Source of the DNA: an uncultured Clostridia bacterium
GTDB lineage: Bacteria > Bacillota > Clostridia > Oscillospirales > QAKW01
Reading direction: 5' to 3'
Length of the DNA stretch: 11,386 bases
NCBI GenBank assembly: GCA_944387905.1
Contig: CALXGU010000032.1
Span: forward strand, 1 to 11,386
Positions within the stretch are counted from its first letter, which is position 1. Each line of letters opens with the position of its first letter. The notes beneath the pieces are model-generated. The model was not told where the DNA came from and did not search any database. It saw nothing but the letters and a program-made list of their open reading frames with translations. Of this stretch, positions 6,361 through 11,386 are shown in pieces. The position numbers were made by a program, and so were the translations under genes.

Positions 6361-6942
6361 TTGTTTGGTAAGAATAAGAAACAGTCATCTAAACCGCAGC
6401 AGACGGCAGCTGACCAAAACACAAATCTGCAGCCTGAAAGCACTGCGCAAAATACAAATATGCAGCCTGAAAGCACTGCCGATAACGCAAATCAGGTCCA
6501 GTTTGAAAAGAATATAAAAACACTGTGGATCTATACAACGCTTTTTTGTCTGTTTGCGCTTGTTCTGATTGTTGTTTCGTCAATAATTCAGGGCAAAATA
6601 AACAGCAAGGCGGAATATTATCAGGATCAGTATGAAAACGCCCAGACCTCAAGCCAGTCCACAATAAAGAATATCCAGGACGAAAACGCGGCGCTTAAAA
6701 AGGATATAGAAACGTACAAGCAAACGGCGCAGAGGCTGGAGGCTATGGCGCAGACTGATACTCAGCTCATAAACGAGGCGGCTCAGCTTATAGAAAACGC
6801 TCAGTATCTGCTTGAGGCTCAGCAATATGCATCAAGCGGAAAAACTGAACAGGCGCGCACGGAATTCAAAAAAATAGACAGTTCCAAACTGCCGCAGGAT
6901 ATGCTTGAAATATATGAAACTCTTCAAAAGAGGCTTGACTGA
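6361..6942 (+). CDS. Single-pass membrane protein of unknown function with coiled coil
   Basis: I do not recognise a family. The 193-aa product starts at TTG, supported by GGAGG 8 nt upstream. Residues 1-50 are polar and rich in Gln, Asn, Ser and Thr, with a basic start (MFGKNKK) and an 11-residue tandem repeat (20-41). Residues 54-76 form one clear transmembrane helix. Residues about 84-132 look like a coiled coil (YQDQYENAQ, IQDENAALKKDIETYK). The C-terminal 60 residues are helical and TPR-like in flavour (LINEAAQLIENAQYLLEA). The positive-inside rule suggests a cytoplasmic N-terminus and an extracytoplasmic coiled coil, but this is inferred. It sits 14 nt after parB and overlaps rnhA by one base. 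It is not obviously the DUF4446 protein found after parB in some Firmicutes. A link to partition is only suggested by position. Confidence 0.8.
   Translation: MFGKNKKQSSKPQQTAADQNTNLQPESTAQNTNMQPESTADNANQVQFEKNIKTLWIYTTLFCLFALVLIVVSSIIQGKINSKAEYYQDQYENAQTSSQSTIKNIQDENAALKKDIETYKQTAQRLEAMAQTDTQLINEAAQLIENAQYLLEAQQYASSGKTEQARTEFKKIDSSKLPQDMLEIYETLQKRLD
6421..6479 (+). repeat. In-frame tandem repeat, 33-nt period
   Basis: Bases 6421-6446 and 6454-6479 are identical except for one base (acaaatctgc versus acaaatatgc), giving two copies of NTNxQPESTA with an 11-codon period. The near identity at DNA level suggests a recent duplication inside the disordered N-terminal region of the membrane protein. 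Confidence 0.8.
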
Positions 6943-7391
6943 TGAAAAAAGTCACCATTTACTGCGACGGAGCCTGCTCAGGAAACCCCGGTCCGGGCGG
7001 ATTCGGCACTATAATTGTGTATAACGGTGTTGAAAAGTGCATAAGCGGAGGCTTTGACCAGACCACTAATAACCGCATGGAGCTCACAGCCGCTATTGCC
7101 GGGCTGGAGGCGCTTAAACAGCCGTGCACTGTAGAGATCGTGAGTGATTCCAAGTATCTCTGCGACGCGGTCAACCGCGGCTGGCTGGAGAGCTGGAAGA
7201 AGAACGGCTGGAAAAAAACAGATAAAAAACCGGTGCTCAACCCTCAGCTTTGGCAGAGACTTGATGAGCTGATGTCCGTGCACCGGGTTACATTCAGTTG
7301 GATCAAAGGTCATGACGGCCATCAATACAACGAACGCTGTGATAAAATGGCTGTCAGTGAATATCAAAAGTATCTGAAAGGAAGTATATAA
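6942..7391 (+). CDS. rnhA: Ribonuclease HI
   Basis: RNase HI cleaves the RNA strand of RNA:DNA hybrids (EC 3.1.26.4), removing R-loops and primer RNA. The 149-aa product is close to the E. coli enzyme in length. All catalytic residues are present: D9 (YCDGACSGNPGPGG), E47 (NNRMELTA), D69 (VSDSKYLCDAV), H124 (IKGHDG) and D134 (NERCDKMA). The basic handle region (WLESWKKNGWKKTDKKPV) is present, as in the classic bacterial type with substrate-binding protrusion. Its ATG overlaps the previous stop codon by one base (TGATG), implying translational coupling. AGAGG at 6929-6933 lies 8 nt upstream. Confidence 0.96.
   Translation: MKKVTIYCDGACSGNPGPGGFGTIIVYNGVEKCISGGFDQTTNNRMELTAAIAGLEALKQPCTVEIVSDSKYLCDAVNRGWLESWKKNGWKKTDKKPVLNPQLWQRLDELMSVHRVTFSWIKGHDGHQYNERCDKMAVSEYQKYLKGSI
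7377..7384 (+). promoter_or_regulatory. Ribosome binding site supporting the TTG start of the cysteine desulfurase
   Basis: AAAGGAAG, inside the last codons of rnhA, lies 8 nt before the TTG at 7393. The protein from this TTG begins with the usual NifS/IscS N-terminus (VYADNAATT at residues 6-14), so the start is well placed. Confidence 0.75.
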
Positions 7392-7392
7392 A

Positions 7393-8568
7393 TTGGAAAA
7401 ACGATTCGTGTATGCGGATAATGCGGCAACGACGCGTGTAAGACCGGAGGTCTTGGCAAAAATGCTGCCGTATTTTACCGAACACTACGGTAATCCGTCC
7501 AGTCTGTATTCTATCGGCCGTGACAGCGCGGTAGCGATAATGCAGGCACGCAAAACTGTCGCAGACTGCCTGAACTGCGACCCGAATGAGATTATTTTTA
7601 CTTCAGGCGGCAGCGAAAGCGATAATATGGCTATTTTCGGTATGGCAAAAAAACGCGGACGCGGTCACATAATAACAACGAAAATCGAGCACCACGCAGT
7701 GCTGCATACCGTACAGGCTCTGGAAAAAGAGGGCTTTGAGGCGACATATCTTGACGTTGACAGCGACGGTATCATTTCTCTTGAACAGCTCGAAAACTCG
7801 ATCCGTGATGATACCATACTTATAACCATAATGTACGCAAACAACGAGATCGGGTCAATACAGCCAATAAGCGAGATAGGCGCCATAGCGCGCCGGCATA
7901 AGATACCGTTCCATACCGACGCGGTCCAGGCTGCCGGACACCTGAAAATAGATGTTCAGGCTCAGAATATCGATATGCTGTCCCTGTCCGCGCACAAATT
8001 CGGCGGCCCCAAAGGTACGGGAGTACTGTATGTCCGCCGCGGGATCAATCCTAAAAACTTCATCCTGGGCGGAGCTCAGGAGCGCGGCAAACGCGCCGGC
8101 ACCGAAAACGTCGCCGGAATCGTTGGCACCGCCTGTGCCCTGTCTATGGCGCTTGCTCAGGTCGACACCGTCTCTGCGCGTGTGTCTGCAATGCGCGACA
8201 GGCTTATAGACGGCATTCTGGGAAAAATTCCCTATACTAGGCTGAACGGCGGCAGAAAAAACAGACTGCCCGGGAATGTAAATGTCAGCGTAGAATATAT
8301 AGAAGGGGAGAGCCTGATACTGATGCTGGACCTGAACGGGGTCTGCGCTTCAAGCGGTTCGGCATGCACGACAGGTTCGCTTGATCCGTCACATGTGCTG
8401 CTCGCGCTGGGGCTTTCGCACGAGGTGGCGCATGGGTCGCTCAGACTTACAATAAACGATGAAAACACTGATGAGGATATAGATTATATTTTACAGGTAC
8501 TGCCGCAGGTGGTGGATAAACTCCGCGCAATGTCACCGGTTTGGGAAAACAGGCCTGACAACAGATAA
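7393..8568 (+). CDS. iscS: Cysteine desulfurase, NifS/IscS type
   Basis: This PLP enzyme (EC 2.8.1.7) takes sulfur from cysteine as a persulfide for Fe-S clusters and probably tRNA thiolation. The 391-aa product starts at TTG. Visible motifs are YADNAATT (7-14), SGGSESDN (71-78), EHHAV with H100 stacking on PLP, and HTDAVQAAG with D176. SAHKFGGPKGTG carries the Schiff-base K202, and SGSACTTGSLDPSHVL carries the persulfide C325. The motif spacing matches IscS/NifS rather than SufS. The scaffold gene follows after 14 nt, the usual nifS-nifU order in Clostridia. I see neither an iscR regulator nor mnmA, the neighbours often found in this lineage. Transcription probably comes through from parA or rnhA. 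The symbol nifS is equally used. Confidence 0.96.
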   Translation: MEKRFVYADNAATTRVRPEVLAKMLPYFTEHYGNPSSLYSIGRDSAVAIMQARKTVADCLNCDPNEIIFTSGGSESDNMAIFGMAKKRGRGHIITTKIEHHAVLHTVQALEKEGFEATYLDVDSDGIISLEQLENSIRDDTILITIMYANNEIGSIQPISEIGAIARRHKIPFHTDAVQAAGHLKIDVQAQNIDMLSLSAHKFGGPKGTGVLYVRRGINPKNFILGGAQERGKRAGTENVAGIVGTACALSMALAQVDTVSARVSAMRDRLIDGILGKIPYTRLNGGRKNRLPGNVNVSVEYIEGESLILMLDLNGVCASSGSACTTGSLDPSHVLLALGLSHEVAHGSLRLTINDENTDEDIDYILQVLPQVVDKLRAMSPVWENRPDNR

Positions 8569-8582
8569 GAAAGGAGATCAAC

Positions 8583-9017
8583 ATGTACAGTGACAAGGTG
8601 ATGGACCATTTTTCCAATCCCAGAAATGTGGGAGAAATAGAAAACGCAGACGGTGTAGGTCAGGTCGGAAACGCCAAATGCGGTGATATAATGAGAATGT
8701 ATATAAAAGTAGATAACGATATAATTACAGACGTCAAGTTCAAAACATTCGGCTGCGGCGCCGCGGTCGCCACAAGCTCAATGGCTACTGAACTTATAAA
8801 GGGCAAACCGATAAGCGAGGCTTTGAAGCTTACAAATAAGGCTGTAATCGAAGCTTTGGACGGACTGCCGCCTGTCAAAGTGCATTGCTCTGTGCTTGCC
8901 GAAGAGGCGATCAAGGCGGCAATTAAGGACTATTATGACAAAAACGGTATAGCTCATGATATTGAGGCGCCGGGTTGTTCCTGTGATTCCTGCTGCGGCA
9001 GCTGTGAGGTGCATTGA
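8583..9017 (+). CDS. iscU: Fe-S cluster assembly scaffold, IscU/NifU N-terminal type
   Basis: This scaffold builds nascent [2Fe-2S]/[4Fe-4S] clusters from sulfur delivered by the desulfurase encoded just upstream. The 144-aa product shows all cluster ligands: C33 and D35 (KCGDIM), C58 (FGCGAA), and H101 and C102 (VHCSVLAEEAIKAAI). It matches IscU rather than SufU, which has an extra insertion and binds zinc. AAGGAG at 8571-8576, 6 nt before the ATG, is part of a long anti-16S match (AAAGGAGATC). The tail is unusual: residues 132-141 (CSCDSCCGSC) hold five cysteines beyond the conserved core, possibly a metal-binding or redox extension. Its last codons contain the ribosome binding site of the next gene. 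Confidence 0.94.
   Translation: MYSDKVMDHFSNPRNVGEIENADGVGQVGNAKCGDIMRMYIKVDNDIITDVKFKTFGCGAAVATSSMATELIKGKPISEALKLTNKAVIEALDGLPPVKVHCSVLAEEAIKAAIKDYYDKNGIAHDIEAPGCSCDSCCGSCEVH
9005..9010 (+). promoter_or_regulatory. Ribosome binding site deciding the lipoprotein start
   Basis: GAGGTG, inside the end of iscU, lies 9 nt before the ATG at 9020 but only 3 nt before the in-frame TTG at 9014. The ATG is therefore preferred. It removes two residues and leaves the signal peptide intact. Confidence 0.65.
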
Positions 9018-9019
9018 AA

Positions 9020-10405
9020 ATGAGAAAAATATCTGCACTGGCATGGATACTGGCTTTGCTTGTTGTGCTGTGCGCCTGTAAGCCGGATAACATAATTACG
9101 CAGACCGATCACCAGACGGATGATCAAACAGAACAAAGCGAGACAGAATACGACATTGAACAGCCTGAACAAAATCAGTCCCAGCCGACAGCACAGGAAC
9201 AGCAGTCCGACACTGAGCTGACAGAGGGCGCCAGGTATTTGAAAAATAAAACAAAAAACGACCATATCCGTCCCACAGCGGATATAGACGGCATGAATAT
9301 CGTAAACTTTAAAACTCCGCAGCTGAAGTCTGTGCAGTTAAGCTTTTTTACATCCGAAAACAGTGCATTCAATGCCGGAAGCATGAGCGAAAAGGAATGG
9401 TTTGACGCTCTTGAGCAAGAATACGGACTGAAGCTCAAGTATACGCTGCGGCCTGACAGCACTCTGTATTCTTCGCAGCTTATCGCGCTCAACGCAGGAC
9501 ATGAAACGGATATTATAAGCGCGAATGTCAATGACTGCGCGGCGGCTCTGGGGCTTATGCTAAGCGCTGAGGATATCGTGACGCTCACCGATAGGGCGCC
9601 TGTGTCGTCAAAGGTATTTTCTCTGACTCAGAACAGGCTGTTTACCGCAAAAGGCTGCAGCAATGTGATGTGGTACAATAAGCTCATTACGGGCGAAAAC
9701 GATCCGTTTGAGCTATATAACAAAAATGAGTGGACTGTTGAAAATTTAAACGTCATTTATAACGGCATCGACAAAAAAAGCACAAGTCTTTTAGACTGTG
9801 AAAACTGGCTGGCGTTCGGCTCTGCCGGAACGATGCAGGCAAGCGGCATCACCGATGCCGGATACACAATGGCTCTGACCGATCAGCAGGTTATAGACAC
9901 TTTTAAGGCTTTCGGCGATGTTTTCGGTAAAGAAAACGCAGTCTCCGACGGCGATTTCAGCTTTGACGGCGGAAATACCGTGTTTATGTACGGAGATATT
10001 CCGCAAAAAGGTGAATTTGAGCTCGGCTGGGCGCCGATCCCTAAATTTACCGGATCGGGAACGTATACTGCCGATTTTTGCGGCAGCGGTATGGGGATCT
10101 CCAAAACGATAGCTGATGAAAAGAAAGAGGCGTCGGTAGCATTTATAGTGCTGTGGTGCGCAAGATATTCCGAGAGCCGTTCGGACCGGCTTATTTATGA
10201 AGCAGGGCTGTCTCCGACAGAAGCTGACAGGTATCTGACATTCTGCGAAGCAGAGGGAAGGATGCTCAGCGCTGACGCGCAGATATCGGAGCTGTTTGTA
10301 AGCCAGACTATGCCGGCAGAGCTGTACGGGACTCCGGACTCAGTATATAACGTGTACAGTGCGGCATATCGCCGAACTGATTTTATCAACGACAGATATC
10401 AATGA
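9020..10405 (+). CDS. Lipoprotein resembling an extracellular solute-binding protein (family 1)
   Basis: This is a secreted, membrane-anchored protein of 461 aa. The signal peptide has a basic start (MRK), a hydrophobic core and the lipobox LCAC with the lipidated Cys at 20. A Cys at -2 of the lipobox is uncommon. Residues 21-75 form a Gln/Thr/Glu/Asp-rich linker. The rest looks like an ABC-type sugar-binding protein: MWYNKLITGENDPFELYNKN (217-236) followed by EWT is characteristic of clostridial family 1 binding proteins, and FDGGNTVFMYGD and GWAPIPKFTGSG follow in the expected order. No permease or ATPase gene lies nearby, so it is an orphan. It may serve a transporter elsewhere or have become a sensor or structural protein. 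Its stop overlaps ymdB by 4 nt. Ligand unknown. Confidence 0.75.
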   Translation: MRKISALAWILALLVVLCACKPDNIITQTDHQTDDQTEQSETEYDIEQPEQNQSQPTAQEQQSDTELTEGARYLKNKTKNDHIRPTADIDGMNIVNFKTPQLKSVQLSFFTSENSAFNAGSMSEKEWFDALEQEYGLKLKYTLRPDSTLYSSQLIALNAGHETDIISANVNDCAAALGLMLSAEDIVTLTDRAPVSSKVFSLTQNRLFTAKGCSNVMWYNKLITGENDPFELYNKNEWTVENLNVIYNGIDKKSTSLLDCENWLAFGSAGTMQASGITDAGYTMALTDQQVIDTFKAFGDVFGKENAVSDGDFSFDGGNTVFMYGDIPQKGEFELGWAPIPKFTGSGTYTADFCGSGMGISKTIADEKKEASVAFIVLWCARYSESRSDRLIYEAGLSPTEADRYLTFCEAEGRMLSADAQISELFVSQTMPAELYGTPDSVYNVYSAAYRRTDFINDRYQ

Positions 10406-11175
10406 GGATTTTATGTATAGGCGATGTAGTATCGCAGGAGGGCGTAGAGTTTTTGAGCGCGAGGCTTTGGGAGCTTAAGCGCCGCTATCGGCCGGATGCC
10501 GTTATCGTAAACGGTGAAAACTCGGCGCGCGGAAACGGTATCGATGAATATGCGTACAGGCAGATTATAGACGCGGGCGCTGATATCGTGACAGGCGGTA
10601 ATCATTCGTTCCAGAAAAAAACGGCGGCGTTACTTCATGAGGAGAGCAAAAGGCTTATCCGGCCTGCCAATCTGATAAACTACAGTGCCGGAAAAGGCGT
10701 GCTGCTGCTGGATTTCGGCAGGTACAGGCTGCGTGTGATAAATTTGTCGGGAAGTCTGTGCATGACTGAGTGTTTGAATCCGTTTGAATATGCGCAAAGG
10801 CTTATTGAAACAGACAGCGACGCCATAACGGTAGTGGATTTTCATGCTGAGGCAACAAGCGAAAAACAGGCTATGGGTTATTTTCTGGACGGACGTGCGG
10901 CACTGGTGTACGGTACGCATACGCATGTTCAGACAAATGATGCGCGGATACTGCCGAAAGGCACCGGATATATGACGGATATCGGCATGACGGGTGTAAG
11001 GGATTCGGTCATCGGCAAAGCGATTGAATGCTGTGTGCATAACTTCCGGTTTCCGGATCAGCGTATGCAGATATCCGACGCAAAAGGCAGTTGCATGCTG
11101 TGCGGACTATTTGCTCAGATCGATGAAAAAAGCAAAAAATGTACAGACATAAGACCTGTTTTGGTTGACAAGTAG
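10402..11175 (+). CDS. ymdB: YmdB-family metallophosphoesterase (cyclic nucleotide phosphodiesterase)
   Basis: YmdB of B. subtilis hydrolyses 2',3'-cyclic nucleotides and influences biofilm and motility choices; homologues are widespread in Firmicutes. The 257-aa product is slightly shorter than most members (about 265). Metal-binding residues are all present: D8 (GDVV), E39 and N40 (NGENSA), N67 and H68 (GGNHSF), H148 (DFHAEATSEK), and H173 and H175 (GTHTHVQT). The motif DIGMTGVRDSVIG near the C-terminus is also typical. The ATG overlaps the lipoprotein stop (ATGA), and there is no independent ribosome binding site, so translation is probably coupled. Its last codons contain the -35 element of the tRNA promoter. 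The cytoplasmic location fits the absence of a signal peptide. Confidence 0.93.
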   Translation: MRILCIGDVVSQEGVEFLSARLWELKRRYRPDAVIVNGENSARGNGIDEYAYRQIIDAGADIVTGGNHSFQKKTAALLHEESKRLIRPANLINYSAGKGVLLLDFGRYRLRVINLSGSLCMTECLNPFEYAQRLIETDSDAITVVDFHAEATSEKQAMGYFLDGRAALVYGTHTHVQTNDARILPKGTGYMTDIGMTGVRDSVIGKAIECCVHNFRFPDQRMQISDAKGSCMLCGLFAQIDEKSKKCTDIRPVLVDK

Positions 11176-11193
11176 TTATGTTTGGTATATAAT
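11165..11193 (+). promoter_or_regulatory. Consensus sigma-A promoter for tRNA-Leu
   Basis: TTGACA (11165-11170) and TATAAT (11188-11193) are separated by exactly 17 bases, a perfect consensus promoter, as expected for a stable RNA gene. The -35 hexamer lies within the final Val-Asp-Lys codons of ymdB. Transcription would start near 11200, inside the palindrome that follows. Confidence 0.85.
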
Positions 11194-11196
11194 AAC

Positions 11197-11222
11197 TGAT
11201 ACGCAGCAATTGCTGCGTATCA
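11197..11222. repeat. 26-nt perfect palindrome at the tRNA-Leu promoter
   Basis: The half-site TGATACGCAGCAA (11197-11209) is followed directly by its exact reverse complement (11210-11222). It begins 4 nt after the -10 box and spans the predicted start site. As RNA it would form a strong hairpin with an AATT loop, but only a short mixed run (tatctt) follows, not a T-tract. It could be a weak terminator for ymdB, an operator, or a 5' leader stem ahead of the tRNA. Only the symmetry is certain. Confidence 0.6.
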
Positions 11223-11228
11223 TATCTT

Positions 11229-11315
11229 GCCGGTGTGGCGGAACTGGCAGACGCCCGGGACTTAAAATCCCGTGGTAGCAATACCGTACCGGTTCGAGTC
11301 CGGTCACCGGCACCA
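11229..11315 (+). tRNA. tRNA-Leu (anticodon UAA)
   Basis: The acceptor stem pairs GCCGGTG (11229-11235) with CACCGGC (11305-11311), followed by discriminator A and an encoded CCA (11313-11315). The anticodon stem CGGGA/TCCCG (11256-11260, 11268-11272) encloses CTTAAAA, with anticodon TAA at 11263-11265, reading UUA. A long variable arm (GGTA-GCAA-TACC) marks a class II tRNA, and the T-loop TTCGAGT is standard. The length of 87 nt is typical of tRNA-Leu. Confidence 0.97.
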
Positions 11316-11319
11316 GACT

Positions 11320-11357
11320 GAGTCTGGACGCAATTCGCGTTCGGACTCTTTTTCTTT
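11320..11357 (+). terminator. Intrinsic terminator after tRNA-Leu
   Basis: A 12-bp stem, GAGTCTGGACGC (11320-11331) with GCGTTCGGACTC (11337-11348) including two G-U pairs, has a 5-nt loop and is followed by TTTTTCTTT (11349-11357). It starts 5 nt after the tRNA CCA, so the tRNA is probably a single-gene transcript. A short alternative pairing, CCAGA (11313-11317) with TCTGG (11323-11327), involves the CCA end. I see nothing in the 29 bases that follow. Confidence 0.9.
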
Positions 11358-11386
11358 AAATCAATCAAGATACTCACGACTATGTT

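Noticed and set aside
9014..9019. TTG at 9014 as the start of the lipoprotein
   Set aside because: The GAGGTG site is only 3 nt away from it but 9 nt from the ATG at 9020.
11009..11377. Minus-strand open frame of 122 codons covering the tRNA-Leu gene
   Set aside because: It is the familiar spurious product of the antisense strand of a tRNA-Leu (GAGDRTRTGTVLLPRDF and similar), and it also overlaps ymdB and the terminator.
1..11386. CRISPR array, insertion sequence, phage, toxin-antitoxin or defence system
   Set aside because: I saw no spaced direct repeats, no transposase or integrase-like protein and no terminal repeats. Every sizeable frame is explained by housekeeping families or the one unknown membrane protein.

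Overview
The window looks like a chromosomal segment from a Gram-positive, mid-GC member of the Clostridia, perhaps the Ruminococcus/Oscillospiraceae group. The signs are Shine-Dalgarno sites of the AAGGAG type, two well-supported TTG starts, a lipoprotein signal peptide, a Soj/Spo0J-type ParA/ParB pair with a consensus parS, a YmdB-family phosphodiesterase and IscS/IscU-type Fe-S genes. The lineage is an inference from sequence style; no 16S or other marker is present. All genes lie on the + strand and all appear intact.

Layout. (1) 1-4580: a consensus sigma-A promoter (TTGACA-N17-TATAAT) precedes a divergent type IIA topoisomerase pair, parE-like (150-2135) and parC-like (2324-4540). A 188-nt gap holding several competing inverted repeats separates them. 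A 12-bp intrinsic terminator closes the block. (2) 4576-4691: a perfect parS site overlaps the T-tract of that terminator and is followed by an extended -10 promoter and interlocked inverted repeats. (3) 4691-11175: a tightly packed run, parA - parB - single-pass membrane protein of unknown function - rnhA - iscS/nifS - iscU - lipoprotein resembling a solute-binding protein - ymdB. Gaps run from 48 nt down to 1-nt and 4-nt overlaps, and I see no internal terminator, so it may be one operon. (4) 11165-11357: a second consensus promoter, whose -35 lies inside the last codons of ymdB, a 26-nt perfect palindrome across the predicted start site, tRNA-Leu(UAA) with encoded CCA, and a strong terminator.

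How the genes fit together. Topoisomerase IV-type enzymes decatenate sister chromosomes, while ParA, ParB and parS organise and segregate the origin region, so the left half reads as a chromosome-segregation island with parS at the junction. RNase HI removes RNA from RNA:DNA hybrids. The cysteine desulfurase and scaffold form the core of Fe-S cluster assembly. The lipoprotein and YmdB are coupled by an ATGA overlap, but their link to the rest is unclear.

Most of the window is conserved housekeeping content. The less ordinary points are the divergent quinolone-region residues of the ParC-like subunit, the parS/terminator overlap, the structured parE-parC gap, the uncharacterised membrane protein next to parB, the Cys-rich tail of IscU, and the palindrome at the tRNA promoter. 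I found no CRISPR array, insertion sequence, integrase, toxin-antitoxin pair or defence system.
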